A stretch of DNA of 64,000 nucleotides from Membranipora membranacea (taxonomy: Eukaryota > Bryozoa > Gymnolaemata > Cheilostomatida > Membraniporidae): contig OU612070.1 of assembly GCA_914767715.1 (NCBI GenBank), positions 9,441,501-9,505,500 on the forward strand. The letters are read 5' to 3'. This document shows, one piece after another, positions 11,240 to 25,041 of this stretch. How positions within the stretch are numbered: position 1 is the stretch's first letter; each line of letters begins with the position of its first letter. The notes beneath the pieces are model-generated. The model saw only the letters and a program-made list of their open reading frames with translations, searched no databases and was not told the DNA's origin. The position numbers and the translations under genes were made by a program.

Positions 11240-13215
11240 AGAGTAAATTATTGATGACTCCTCAGTATTCACAAATGTTCCCCCTCCCCCCCTGCCGTTT
11301 ATGCTGGTTGTCTCAAATAAGCTAAGTAAAGCGATAATGAAAAGGATTTTTAGAATCAATCAGAATGGCCATGTGTTAACACCGGTCCTCTTCTGTATCC
11401 ACCACATTAGCAGTTGACTTGGGTGCTGCTGATTATAATACAATATAATATAAAATAGTAATAACTCATGAAAAAAGTTTTAGGTGAGAGATCGATAAAT
11501 ATTGAATGATGATATATCTAAGCTCGAAAAGTTGATGTAGAACTAAATGCATGAATAAAGGAAAGCTGACTTGGATTAGTGTCATGCTGCTCCATTCTCT
11601 GTACAATATTATTTGTCAAGATGAGTCCTCATGGTGCCATATCTACTGGTAATGCTACTCTGAACAATTTTTGAGCTCCAACCAAAATTTCAACTCTTTG
11701 TATTATACATTTCCCTCGCTCGAACGAATGGAAGATTCCAGCAAATCTAGCCAGCATCACATACCAAATTACTGTAAGCTGAGATGAACTATTATGACAA
11801 TTTTGAAATCGGGAATTACTATGATCCAGATACCCAAATAAATCCAAAAACCACATGAGATCATTTTCACAGCATAAAATATGAGCTTGCAATACCCTGT
11901 TTATTGATAGATCATTAATGTGCCAGACTCAAGTATCAACATTGTGAAGATTTAAAATATGAAAAAATAGCTATTATATCAAGTTATTTTTTTAATCCCT
12001 AGACTTTATTTTCCAGCTATATCATAAAAGCTGTATGTATATTGTTGCACTCAAAAGTGTTTATAAGAAGAGGTATACATTGTACAGATGCTCGCTATCA
12101 AATTTAATCCACAGTTGCTGTAGTTGCTCAGCAACAAAACTTTCTGTTCTCAAGAGAAAAATGGTGAATTCTGTGTTCAGATTTAGACAGTTGCTTATGA
12201 GGATATAAATACGACAAGCAGTGTAATAATATAGGCAGCATAGAAACAATTTTATAACATTTGCAAAATTTTCCTAAGTTCGGGTAAGTGATTTACTTTT
12301 GCTATGAGGATACAAAAAATCCTTGAAGTTCAATTCGAAAGTTCAATTTAGGGTTTGCTTGTATGTTAAAGCAAGGAGTACTGCTTGGTTAGAGATAGTA
12401 ATGGGTAATTTCAAGACGCCTTTTTTCCAAGCATGAAAATAATTGTAATGAATTTCATTTACACCAATGCTACATATTATAAAGACTAAGCTCGTTTTTT
12501 TACCAATATTACCAGAATATTATCCAGAAGCCTGTTGCTGTCCAAGCAACGACTGATTATCAAATACTTGTTTATTCTGGTCCAGTACAGTTTGTGAAGC
12601 TACAATATATAAAATATTGAAGCAAAATTGTCACTCAAACTCATAAACATGTAAATACTTATAACTAGTAGTTTTTAGGTTTCTGCGTAAATTTTATAAT
12701 TGTCCCGAGCTGTCTTTGCAATCAAAGAGTTGTCTGCTCTTATATTCTATTGTTTGCGAGAGAAAACTTATGGTTCCTTCAAAGTGGGAAATCGGTACAA
12801 GTAAGCCAATTATAAGTAGTTTTGCTTAAGACACCGCCCATCTTTAGTATAGGCCAATGAGCAGCCAAAGATCCCACAACAAGAAACTTTGATAGTAAAA
12901 GAAATTATTGGTCTATGCAAGCAGATATAGTGAGGGAACAAATGAATGTTGGTTCAAACTTGCCATGTTTCAACGTCGCTGTGTAACCTCCAATCCAAAC
13001 CTGGCTTGTCACAGAAAGTCATGCCTAGCTAGTACTACTAGTAGTTGTAGTAGGTAGTAGCAGTCACTATAGTCAGGTAGTAGGCCTTACTAAATAACTC
13101 ATCGGTTGCCATTTATAGTTAGACCAAAAAGTTCACTCCGAGTCCCAGGCTGCCAAACTTTATAGTCACTCTGTCATGCCTGGATAGTATGTAGTAGTCA
13201 GTTAAGCCTAACTTA
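11240..13215. other. intergenic, no gene recognised
   Basis: Between the TSP1 gene and the MITE at 13220 I see only AT-rich unique sequence with short chance frames on the minus strand (11629-11892, 12061-12249). No domain, signal peptide or consistent splicing supports a gene. Confidence 0.4.
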
Positions 13216-13219
13216 TACT

Positions 13220-13380
13220 AGTAGGCCCACAGCACAGGTCTACTCCAAAACCTGGGAATTTGGCAATGTTTGACTGCCCCCCTTAAGTTTTTGTTGTTTT
13301 GTCAAACAACAAAAACTCAAGGGGGCCGTCAAACATCGCCAAATTCCCAGGTTTTGGAGTAGACCCGTGAGTAGGCCCAA
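13220..13380. mobile_element. foldback MITE with 9-10 bp target-site duplication (family 2)
   Basis: A palindromic element of about 140 bp occupies about 13230-13370. Its arms include ggtctactccaaaacctggg and end close to CA...TG. Direct copies of agtaggccca flank it (13220-13229 and 13370-13379). Target-site duplications of about 8 bp are usual for hAT elements, so a hAT-type origin is likely but not proven. The element has no coding capacity and lies about 520 bp upstream of TADA3. Confidence 0.8.
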
Positions 13381-13899
13381 GTATTTGATTGGTTGACTCA
13401 TTCTGATGACTCATTGACTTGAGTCAAGTAGTCCTAACTCCTTGAGGATTGGCTTGAGTAGTAGTCAGACCAAGGCTTTCTTGGTATGTTGACAGTGTAG
13501 ATTTAGAATTATATGCTCATGTATACTGGAGTTCCTGTTACTATGAAGCTATTGTGCCGCATACATACATAGGCTGGCCACATGACAATCGTCAAATATA
13601 GCTGATGAAATTGTTGTAGGCCCAATGCGATTTTAACTGTAATGATTATTGCCTACAATCAGTGTTACAGTGATGCGAATGTCGTAATATCACCCATTGT
13701 CCGACAGCCTGTACTTGAGTGCGCCTTTCTGTCCATTATGGACAGTGGATTTTGGTGTGAACTCAATCACTGCAAGGAGCTAACTCCTTGGTCAGAGTAC
13801 TCCATTAAAGAATGAATATACTGGTATAATACCACCTCACATGTTCACAGCCAGTGACAAAGGAGTTAGAGAGGCAAGACGGTAAACAGATCCTTAAAC

Positions 13900-16800
13900 A
13901 TGAAGGGAAGAGGAAAGCAGATGGCTGACTGTCCGCTGACGTTTCCAGATTTCCCACTTGTCAACCATGCTATGCACTGCCCGCTCTATACACAATGTGA
14001 GTTTAAGATTATTTAACTTCTTAAAAATTATATTTCTCTAAGGAATTTCATTAAAACAGCCCTTCAAAAGGGTTATGCTATACTTTGTGTAGTGCACAAA
14101 TGATATCCCAATCCAGGTATCTGCTTAAAGATCAGCAATGATAAGGTATCAAAGGATTTTAGTGTACCCTTTACCGATAGTTCTGCAGCAATAAAAAGAC
14201 TTTCATTCATAATGTGATGAAAGTTAACGTGTAAGAAATCTGTGTTCTACTGAGCTTGAGTGAGTAAGAGCAGGCAACCTTTAGTTCTATGAGATTTTTA
14301 TACCATTGCATTGATCCGAAGATATCTCCAATTTAATAGCATTAAAAATGCTTATGATGGTTAAGGGATTCCTTGTTGATTGCTGTTGTGATTTTCTACT
14401 TGATTGTAGTGACAAGAACAGATCTTTCGGCCTCCATGTTGAGTTTTGATGAGCTGAGTACACTGAAGGATGATCTAGATCTGCTCCATGCCTCTGTCAC
14501 TGAGAGGATATCTACACTTATACAAGAGAGTAACACTCTAACTAACTGGTCCTCTGAGGCTAACAAACGAGATAAAACCATGGTATGTGTCTTAACTAAA
14601 AGTTTTTGTTTACAGATAATCAAAACATACAATGTTGAATCGGGTCATATCCAGGGACATTGAGTATGATTATACAACGAGCAATATAGAAGAAAGCCGA
14701 AGGAAATTACGTACAATTTTTAAACAAAGGTAAAGACTTTGAGATTTGGCGTGTTTCAACCAAGTATTGCAAAGCCAGGGAATAACCTTTTGGGGGTAGT
14801 ATTTTAGGTATTTGTTGAACCTGACAACATCTGATGACTGAGATATGTAATTTTGCATATATTTGGTGAATGTTTATATATGTACTGTGAATGTTCACAC
14901 TCGCTGTATGAATTTACATGTGGATAATTATAGTTAGATGATGAGGGTGGAGAGAGTAGATCCACGAGGAGCACACCTACAGTCTCAGCAGAGAAACAGA
15001 CAGCCAGAACTCTAAGGGACACACCTACAAGATCTGAAACAAGCTCACCGGCTCCCTCTAAATCTAAACACAAACAAGATAAACAGGTAAAATAAATGAT
15101 AAACAGGTAATAAAACACATTAAACAGATAAAATACACAAATGACATGTATTATACTTGATAAACAGGTAAAATACATGATGAGCAGGTATTATACCCGT
15201 ATCACCGAAAATGGAGATGTTGACTACAGTCATCCAATATAGCCAGACCATGTGATTTGCACAAAAAATACCCGTTTTTGCTGTTTGTTTGAACGATATA
15301 TATAATTATTATATAATAACTCTATGAATAAACCTCTTCATAGGTGATCTTAGGTTATAAACCATCGATAAATATTCATTTATCAGTTTGAGCTGTTAGT
15401 TGAAGTTGTCTTTACTGTATGATTTTTCTGATACTTCAACTTCCATCTTGTTATAACATAACAAGAATTTTCATATGTCTCTTTGCATTGAAAGCTGTTT
15501 TACATGGCTTTACATGGTTGCGGAATATTAAAAAATGTGAATGGAAATCCTCCGAGAATCAACTATCCACTCTTTCTCTGTCATATTGCTGATGGTCTAC
15601 TGACATGAACATACATGTTATTGTATATGATAGATTCTGTATATAGTTCACATTGTATATGGTATGTAATATATATGAGAAATGTTATAATTTATATTAT
15701 TCATCATAATTTGTATATTACAGACTAAACCTCCAGGGGCAGAAGCGTTGGGGAGACCACCTAAATCAGATGCTCCTGAGAAGTTCTGGGCTATAGTAGA
15801 ACCTTACTGTGCTGATATATCACAGGAGGATATGAAGGTCAGTATGTGTTCTCACTTCAGTAATAGTGACGCTTTATCTATCATGTTGGTTTGAGTCAAA
15901 GGGTCACATCACATGCAATAGCCTGAGGGATGGGTGGCGAAATAGTGTTATAGAATAATAGATTTTGTAGCACCCCTGCTAACAGCTGTCTAAATGCTCA
16001 CCTTGTGGTTCTTGCCTTGTCACACGGCCAATTTTTTCCATAAACAGTGTGGCCCTATATTTATCTATATCTATGCTTTCTATTTATTTTTATCTATATT
16101 TAGCTTGGTCAAGTGTTGCCACAACGCTCTTGATGAGCTGCAGGGGAAAATGTTATCATCATTTTTTATTATAATGTTTCAATCGCCTACAGGTTACCTT
16201 ATTTTGGAATACATTTATTGTTATTCCATAAAAATCTATTTTTTGCCATAGCGTGCGTGTGCTCTCTCACATTCATTAACAAAATGAAAATATGTTTTTT
16301 TCAATAAGGAAATGAAGAATGCACAGTACTGTATTTTTGTACACGCCGGAGAGAGAGGTTATAAGAGTACACCTAGCTTAGATCAATATGTGCTATTTTT
16401 TGTTGGTTTGCCTAAAAGTGACATCACCTGTGGCCCAACATGATGCTCTCGTTACCATCAAGATATCTTTTCTAGACCTTGGAAGAATTGATGAAGTCAC
16501 ATGACGATGATTATGAATATTATAAGACACCTTCACTGGGTAAACATTACTCACAAAAATGGCTATCGGAGGACTCAGACCAAGAGAAGAAAGATGGTAG
16601 GTCATTCTTCAACATGAAACAAACGAATTCACCGTTTCACTTTTCAGATTTGGAGAATATAAATTTCATTGGATACTCACATCACAGCCACTTAACATTC
16701 CCTTCTGAGTTGGATATTTGCTCCTGGTTGATTTGTGCTGCACACATACATTACTAACTATATTTACCTATATAGTTTACATACAGTGATGCTGCTTTGT

Positions 16801-19800
16801 TTCTGGGTCATGACAATTTTCCTCCCCCTCCCCTAATACAACAGTCATGGATCCTGACCAGAAATTCTTAGTGATAAACATTGTTCAAGTGACGATATTT
16901 TTTATGTATCAAGAGCCCTGGCTTGCTGCATCCTTGAGAACTGATCTACCTTTTCATATAGAAATACAGAATACTGTGATACAGTAAATGAGTTACTGGT
17001 TCTACAAACCGCACCTCGACACAAGGGATTTCAGACTCTCTTCTTCACTTGACAGCCATTTGTTATTTAAGATGTCTAAACTTATCATGACACAAGTTGG
17101 CTTATATCTAACTATATTTCATCAGGTTTGAAGCTATCAGAGAAAAAGAAGATATTATCAGCGGGTCAGAAGAGGAGGTTGGACAGCGCTGGTGAGACGT
17201 CCTGCTCATCGACTGAAGATAATCTCAGTCAGAAAACAGCCAACACATCCGCTGCTTCTACTGGAGAATGTAATACAACAGATAATAGTCCTACTGCTGA
17301 TAATAAGTTAGTAGCGTATACTTTTCCCTTTCTCTCACTTTAGTGTGTATTCTTAGGAGTAAGAAAAAAAGTCTCAATGGTTTCGGATCAAGCATTGGAA
17401 GCAATGACTATCAGGGCTCCTCTGAAACCCAGTGTGGAAGGATTTAACTAGGTCAATGTTGGAAGACTAACAGTTAAATTGGAAACAAGAGTAACTCTGT
17501 TCACAAGTCTACCATGTTAACAAATGATGTTATGTGGATAAAATGTGAACAGTGTATTAGTTACTAAAAACAAAAATAATAGTCCTCATATTGTTATTAT
17601 GGAATTCTTTCCAGGAGTTTGCCTCTCCCAGAAAGTAAGCTGATTAAATCTACCAACATACCGCTATGTTTTTTTGAGGGTTGAAGTTTGTTTATTGCCA
17701 TTTCATAATAATCTATCCTAATAACTGGGTAAACCGTATTGAAATAAAGGCATGGCATGGCATAGAACACCATAGTATTGTTTCCTGTATTTGTAGGGAT
17801 TTTCAGGAGGAGTCACCATTCGGCCCGCTGACACAGCGGCTTATATCTGCTCTACTAGAGGAGAATGTGATGACTGCTGCCGATGAGGAGGCTGTACTTG
17901 GGGCCGGCAGCAGTGGTGGTGCGACATCTTCAGCTGAGAACTCATCTAATAGCGCATTGAGTAAGATTATTGGCTAAGTGTGGAATGTTGGGCAGAATAT
18001 ATATTGTCGAATTGTTCATTGGTGTCAAACATTATTTATTATGGGTAACATATACGATATATAGATGTTAAATGGTTTTGCTGCTCATGACTAACCCAAT
18101 CTACACTAGTTAAAATGACTTGGTCAATAAGCTTCTAGAAATGCATTATGCGCAATGACACAGATAAAAACTAACTAAATAGGACAACGTTGGTTAAAAA
18201 AAATTATGGACTTTCTTTTTCTTGTAAAACTATTTTTCAACTGCAGTACGCTGTTTAGACGCTCTTAGCATGCTTGATTTAAGTTTGGAATAAGAGGGCC
18301 ACTTTGAGTCTTAGGTTTATATGATCTAATTTGTAATTTTATTTCTAACATTGCGTAGGTACCTCAAAGAAGCTGGACGAGAGCATCAGTGAAATATCGC
18401 CATCAGCTCTCGCCAAACAGCTCAACATTACTTACACTGCTCAGCTCGAGAAGAGGATACGTCGCGAACTCGAGGAGCAAGGTACTTATCAGTATCAATC
18501 TTGTTTGCCTGTAAGGAACTCATATCAAGTTTACTTGTGCCGAGTTAATATTTTCTTCTTCTGTACCATTTCTCAGGATAGACAACTCCAAATTTGTGTA
18601 GCAACCAATGATTCAGTTTTATCAGGGAGTTTGGAGTTATATCCCAAACTCCCTGGTTTTATTTGGTAATTTCAGACCAAGTGTAGCTGTTCTAGTTGCA
18701 CAATTATACTGTATCTCAAACCTTTACAGGGTCTAACCTATGCTATGATGAGCGATGTGTTTATGGTAACAATTTTGTTGGATCTTCAGTACGATAGTTC
18801 AGATTTTAAGTTGACTGCTTTAAATTCACACTGCTCTTTGTTTCCTAATAGGCCAGATAAACTAACAACCTCGCTGTCAATAAGTTCAAATGATTTCAAA
18901 TGATCACTTGTGCACAAGTGTAACTGTAAAATTGTTACTGCAAACTATTAGCTTCTAAAATGGAAAGTATGGTTTATTTACTTAATATATTGCTCTTTAT
19001 GATAACAGTTGGCCAACTTCGGTATTCTAATTACGTTGCCCACGCCTTCAAAACAAATCTGCAGCATCATTTACAAACTATGTTTTTTTCACACGTGTAC
19101 AATAGGAAGATCATCGCCATGTTATGAATATTTTGTACATATATTATTATTAATATTATTATAAATATTATTATTATATATAATATATATTATTTTTGAA
19201 GGTATTCTCCAGCCAGGAGACGGTGCAGAAGGTGATGATGGTGATGAGATCCTCGCTGAACTCAAACAGAAGCAGCAGGAGTTACGAGCCATCGGTCAGC
19301 ACAATCTAACCATGACTAAACGCCTATATCGGTATGTGTATACTTAGATAATAGCAGTAGAAGTCAATCTGCCCTTTTCTTCCTTGATTGTTATAGGAAA
19401 GAAAGTTTATTGTTATAGACACTCAGCGAGCTCATATGGCTTTGGGGTACTCGTCAGTGGAGTTCATTGATGTCGCCACACCAATCATGTGATAGACTAT
19501 TACACGTATATCTCTGATCGATAGAGCCCCGCTGTAGCACAGGAAATATCTTCTGGGCGACAGGAGGTCAATTTCTAGAATAAGGGATGGGAAAAAGTTA
19601 TTTACTTAGATTGAATAATATAGATGCTTAAAATCGTAATCTCGGTGTCAGAAAAGGATCCCAGCTCCATTCTCCTCTTGCTCTGTTATGTAAATCTCCA
19701 GCCTTTTGTAGACACACTAGCACTGTAGGTCTCGCCATGTTCCATATTCCTGCCTCAACTGAATTATTTTAGTTAATTTTATTAATTATTACTTCCGATG

Positions 19801-22462
19801 TAAATCTCTCTTTGGTCCCGGAGGTTAATTCCTTGTGTACTTTCATCCGATTCACGTCGATCACTCAATCAAGAATTTCTATCCCAAGGCAATGTTCTAG
19901 TCAAAACAAAATCATGGTGATCAATGCGTGGGTGTAGAGCATTACTGGCATGCTGTGTTGTTGACCAATGTGAACTTGCTGATGCTTGTAAGCAATACCT
20001 AGAAATGCTTGCCGATTTAAATGCGCCTGTGATCTTTCTGAAAACATAGAGTAGCATCATCATAGCCATGCAATTGTCTAGGGGGTTTGAGGGTTAGAGT
20101 ATGATGTCACTGACAAACAGAGAAATATGATAAGTAGCCAAAGCGCTGACTAAGAAATGAAACCAAACTGTATAATGGTTTGCACAAACTGCAAAAGACT
20201 TACAGAATACCAGAATGAATTTGCTATATATACATTTTTTTAAACCAACATTTCAACCTATGGCATTGCGTAGACTTAGTTCAAAAATATGTTAGTGTTG
20301 ATCTTTGGTTCAGATATAATATTTGGTTATTAACGCCCCTTAATACCAAATCAAGTTTACACCTTATTTCTAAAACAAATGTGCGTAAGCATGGCAGACC
20401 TTCTATACTCAGTTCTGACATGGAATTTCGATAAAAATGTGCGTAAATAGGACAGATTTACGGCAAGCGAATATCAGCAATTATTTTTAAATGGCCGACA
20501 AAACTACACAAACAATATTGATGCGTCATTCTTCTCACGCTATGCTCATCACATAATAGATATCGATGGAAGCATCATTCGGCCGTCTCTTGTGTGCTAA
20601 GTGAGTAATTGGGCCGTCTACTGCAATTAGACCAACAGTAGCAATGGTGTTGATTATATCCTGTGACGAAATTTCTTAGGGGTCAAAAAACCTGTTCACA
20701 AGTCATCCAGACTCTTTCTCTTTAATTCTCTTTAATTGATTCTCAGAGATCGGTGGTTATAACTTTTTTGTTGTTGTGTCGCTCTTGTTAGACATCATTG
20801 ACTTTGTGATTATGTTTACTACACACTGTTTACCTGTGAGAGGGCACCGGTCGATCACTTGATGGTACGCGTGCCATCGGGTTTCATGCCTTAGAATGCA
20901 GGCGTATATGTGTGTCAAAAAGATGAGGTAAGATGTCAAGTAGCCTCTGGCAGCAGAGTCACTGAGCCATCGGGCGTTTGTGTCGGACTCCACGTCAGCA
21001 GATTAGAATACATGTTCTTTTTGGGAAAAGCCAGGTTGCTGCTTAAAACATAACATTCTATTACAGATGTCAACTTCGGGATAAGCAAATACAAGTTTGA
21101 TTGTAACCCTGTATTTAGAATTGATGAAAACTGAAAAAGAGATTACGTGTTCTCGAAATCCCTAACCCCTCATCGTGCTAATAATGTATCTCGCATCTCT
21201 TATTCAGATACCCTTTTTTTCCATGCCATTTCAGTTTCATCATTAAACACTGCCATCAAGAAACACGTATTATTAGAGCGCTGCCTCTAGCTTTGATTAC
21301 TATATTTCTGTGATATCTTGTTCCAGTATGGCCAAAGAAGAAATGAGTCGTCAGGACTTGCGAAGAAAACTAGCTGCCGTTGATGCTGATGTGATGGAAG
21401 CCTATAAAAAGGTAAACTCTACCATATATTAATAAAGTGTCACCAGTAGTTCAACCCACTGGTCCGGTCCGCAAATCTTATCAGCTAGCCTGGTCCCCTA
21501 GACAAGGGTTATACAATATATGTGAAATTCAATTTTGCATTATCTGGAGTTGTTTCTAACATGAAATTGGAGGCTAAGAAACTTTGTGAGCTCTTGTGAG
21601 AAGTTATTCAGTATTGGCAAAAAGAAGTTGTGGGTTGGCCCTTTCTGTAATATGAGTTGCACAGGTAAAAAGTGAGGCAATTATTTCAATCTGCATTCAA
21701 CCTGCGGACTAATTCACTAAATTCAATAGCAGAAGGTACCCTTAATATTTTTAAGGCCATCAAGCCAGACTAGACCGTCTAATTCATCTCATATCGAGCA
21801 GATGAAGAAATGAACAATTTTCACAGATGAAATAGTCCTTTTTCTTCTAAAGATAGTCCCTCCATGTATTTCAACATCAATAAAGAGAAAAGTAACCAAT
21901 TTAAAGGCTGTCGTGTCTGAGGTGTCAGCATGGTGATGTTGATTAACTATCGTGAATCTATAATTGGGCAGAGCTAATGATGAAATTCTAATTTCAACTA
22001 TTTTAATGAGAAATTGAAAAATTTAATTTAAGTAATGCACTCTCAACACGGAAAACAAAGATGATTGTCTTCTGAGAGGTGATGCGAATAATGTTGACAT
22101 TTCCTTGTAATCACTACGCCAACGAATCTTTAACTGATGGCAAATGGCAACCACCCGCTTAAACTGTGCCGGGATAGCTGGTAGTGGCATTTTATTTTTA
22201 ACCACCGGGTGGAAAAGTGGTTGATAATGAAATGCCACTACCAGCTATCCTGGCACAGTTTGAGCGCATAAACTACCCTTCTCTGGATGCTTGAATACTG
22301 AGCTTATTATGTATAATTTTTGCAACTGTCGTGTTGTAGGTGCAAGCTGCCAGACAAAAGAAAAGACCACCTACCAAGAGAGAGAAGGACTCTGTTATGA
22401 AGGCGATGAAGGAGAGAGAGACTTTGGTGAAACAGATAGAGGCTTCAGGCCATTGGGAATAA
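13900..22462 (+). CDS. TADA3: TADA3 (ADA3): SAGA/ATAC acetyltransferase adaptor, 11 exons, 487 aa
   Basis: Exons: 13900-13996, 14410-14582, 14934-15086, 15724-15837, 16476-16596, 17126-17306, 17797-17960, 18359-18481, 19202-19331, 21327-21411, 22340-22462. Phases agree throughout. Residues 1-32 contain ADCPLTFPDFPLVNH, matching the conserved TADA3 N-terminus. Exon 4 has APEKFWAIVEPYCADIS, exon 5 LGKHYSQKW and exon 7 PFGPLTQRLISALLEENV. Exons 8-11 (residues about 350-487) form the C-terminal ADA3 domain (LEKRIRRELEEQG, ILAELKQKQQELRAI, AKEEMSRQDLRRKL, a basic stretch, MKERETLVKQIEASGHWE). The vertebrate protein is about 430 aa; the extra length is in low-complexity linkers (exons 3 and 6). In other animals the protein bridges GCN5/PCAF and ADA2 in the nuclear HAT module. 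An in-frame ATG at 13921 could also be the start and fits the family N-terminus better. Confidence 0.96.
15079..15190 (+). repeat. repeated copies of a splice-donor sequence in TADA3 intron 3
   Basis: The exon 3 end gataaacag|gtaa is repeated just downstream at 15098-15110 and 15158-15171, with degenerate copies near 15121 and 15181. Use of a downstream donor would read V, K and then a stop, so only the first donor keeps the TADA3 frame. Confidence 0.75.
18623..18655. repeat. small inverted repeat (12-bp arms)
   Basis: cagggagtttgg at 18623-18634 pairs exactly with ccaaactccctg at 18644-18655, inside TADA3 intron 8. No promoter or terminator role is evident. Confidence 0.6.
19440..19660 (+). 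repeat. dispersed repeat family R3, copy 1
   Basis: This copy shares blocks with 37975-38210 and 62515-62720 in the same order: tatatctctgatcgatagag, a caatttctrgaat block and taatctcggtgtcag. It lies in TADA3 intron 9. It carries no obvious coding, tRNA or inverted-repeat character and is probably a short non-autonomous element. Confidence 0.55.
22155..22275. mobile_element. palindromic MITE (family 1, copy 2, left end eroded)
   Basis: This copy has the same architecture as 7462-7607. One arm has ggatagctggtagtggcatt and the other its complement. The centre contains the accaccgggtgg and gtggttgataatga strings, and the right end reads gcgcataaacta. The left terminus is no longer recognisable. 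It lies in the last TADA3 intron, 65 bp before the final exon. Confidence 0.72.
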
Positions 22463-22540
22463 TTCAACTAACTCTTTTTTAATATAATGTATATATTGCT
22501 GGAAAATGATTTTACTAATAGATTGGCTATCATGTAGTAA

Positions 22541-22546
22541 AATAAA
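22541..22546 (+). terminator. poly(A) signal AATAAA of TADA3
   Basis: AATAAA lies 79 bp downstream of the TADA3 stop codon (22460-22462). Confidence 0.6.
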
Positions 22547-22549
22547 AAA

Positions 22550-24990
22550 TTTGCTTTCCCGTGTTTGCAACAAATGTGTTAACTGTGGCCGTCAGTTTTT
22601 GGATACACAGATGTGTAAATATGATAATGAAATAATATATCAAATAAATACATGAAATAAATAAATACTTTGTTATCTGTTTACTTTGTTATATTCAATA
22701 TGCCAATGCCATAAATAAGTCTTAGGATTTCAAGAGCATATTAGGGCTTTAATTATGTGCGGGGGGGGGGGGTGACTTGTATAATATGTAAGCAACGAGA
22801 ATCACGGATCCTTTCTTAGTGAGATATATCTTTACACTGCAGATCTATCCCATATGGCTAAATATTAGCTTCACTCCACCTAGTATGGGGGTAAGCTGTT
22901 AGCTGGCTTTGATTTTCACTATCCTAAGTTCATTAAGTTCATTGCTTCAAGGAAAAAGATAAAATAAAAGGAAAGGTGGAAACTAAACCTGAACTCTTAG
23001 ATCATCCTGACCTTGCTATTATTGCTACTCTTAGTTACCATGATGCTGTCATAAACTGAACTGTGAAATAATATATCACAGACTAAAGATATTGATTGAG
23101 TATTATTTTAAGCATGTGTTATTTATCTTTCTACAGGGGGTGGTCCGTCTGGTCAGCCATACTAGCTTGATGTGGTTATGGTTAACATTGACCCAAGCCT
23201 TATATAAAGCCTATGCCTTATATTTATATTGCATAATGGCCACTGCTTTGATCCAGTTGCCTACACCTACTCCAAACAATTGATAGCCTGAGATTTATCG
23301 GAGATGGGGAGTAAACTGGATCAAACTTGTCTATTCACTAGACTACTTCTTGACTTTCCTTACATTCAACATTCATACATGATTCTCATATGCTGTAGCC
23401 ATAATTGTAAATCACGTCGGTAGTTGAAACATCGTGACCTTCATGTCAATCCTGCAGAAGAACCTGTCACTAAGTCTCGATTTTACTATTCAATTTTTCA
23501 AATTTTGTAATTTGCTTTATTATTGTTGAAGCCTCATAACTTTAGGCCCTCCTTTGAGTCATGACACATCTGAATTTTTCCTCTTCTTTAGAGTATGACC
23601 TAGCCTTCAATGTAGAGGATATTAATTACAACTCTCGGCTATGCAGGCATTGCTTGAAGCTGATACTTCAACAGTTCAATTTATTATTTCAATCTCAAAA
23701 GTACAATTGTAGTTGTAACTACAAGAAGTTTGTCTTTTTAAAGTTGCATTAAATCAATAAAAACCATCAAGCAATACTGATACAAATGGTTTATTATACT
23801 TCTTACAACATAATATTAAAAGTAACCTAATAGCTGTGATGATAAAATGGCAATTTCTGATATAAAAAATTAACATCTATACAAGCAAGACTTTTTTCAA
23901 CTGATTGTTAAAGGGAGGGGCGATACTGGCTGGCCCAATCGAAATAGCTTTGGTATTAAAGAAACCTCGCTAAACATTCATTACTATCTGATACCATAAT
24001 ATTGTGTCAAAATTTCACTGCCAAGCAGTTGGTAGCCATACAATGATGTAGGTTTGACAATAGTATGAAATAATTGTCATTATTTTCCTCCAAACATTTA
24101 GAGAGTATTATGAAAAATTGAGACTTAGGACCAAAATAAAGTTTGAATATAAATGTTGATAATACGATAATAAATAAATATTCAGATAAATAAATATTGC
24201 ACCTTGACATTAAAAGTGAGGTATTTTCATTGCTTTTAAATAAAATCCAGCAACAGTCTGAGGAAAATTGCAGATATATAATATTGTTATATATAATAAA
24301 TTTGCTTATTTTTTCTGTTTGTAGCAGAGCAATCATTGGTATGGAAGGAGTCCAGCCTTTACATATTCTAGTCACTTGGGAATTGTCTGCTGTCAGTGTG
24401 CGTTTTGCATCCATCTATAAATATAAAAAGTACATTCACAAGTCAAATTCATGCCTGAGTACAAGCATCATGGCTTATTGACTGAGATCAATTCAAAGAG
24501 TGGAAACGTTGCTACTGTTTGAATTGATCTTGGTCCTCTGAGCCTTTCATTTCCGACGAAACATGGCATACGTGACCGTCTGCTGTATGTCTGTCGAGGT
24601 TCATCAATGGTAATAAACAACAGCGGGGTATACTAAATAACTAGGTAAAACCCCGCAGGCCTTAATGTCACACCCGCTCTAATTGCCCTTCAACAAGCAA
24701 TGACATTACCAAATCATTCTGGATTTTATACTGCAAATCGACACACCAGGAATATAGTTTCAATGACTTTGCACAAACCAGTGATGCCTACGTCACAAAC
24801 TGCCTGCAGAGATGATGTTTACTTTTTGTCAGTTATCTTTGTGATGCAAAGTTCATGCTGTTCAGTGCTGACCCACGGACAATTTACCGCCAGTTTCTAG
24901 GAATATCTATTCGAACTCGCAAGTTTTCTGACCTTTTTAATCATTGATCAGGGCTCAACATGATTAACTGGATCATTTTCATCAAATACG
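22550..24990. other. intergenic, no gene recognised
   Basis: This stretch between the convergent TADA3 and NPF genes holds a poly-G tract (22760-22772), AT-rich simple sequence and a short hairpin (agatcaattcaaa near 24487 paired with its complement near 24520). No frame has recognisable domains. Confidence 0.4.
24936..24941 (-). terminator. possible poly(A) signal ATTAAA of NPF
   Basis: An ATTAAA variant signal on the minus strand lies about 100 bp after the NPF stop codon. Only moderate support in AT-rich sequence. Confidence 0.3.
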
Positions 24991-25041
24991 TATTACATAT
25001 TATTTTTTTTTTCAATTGAATTAATGTAATGTCATATCTGC

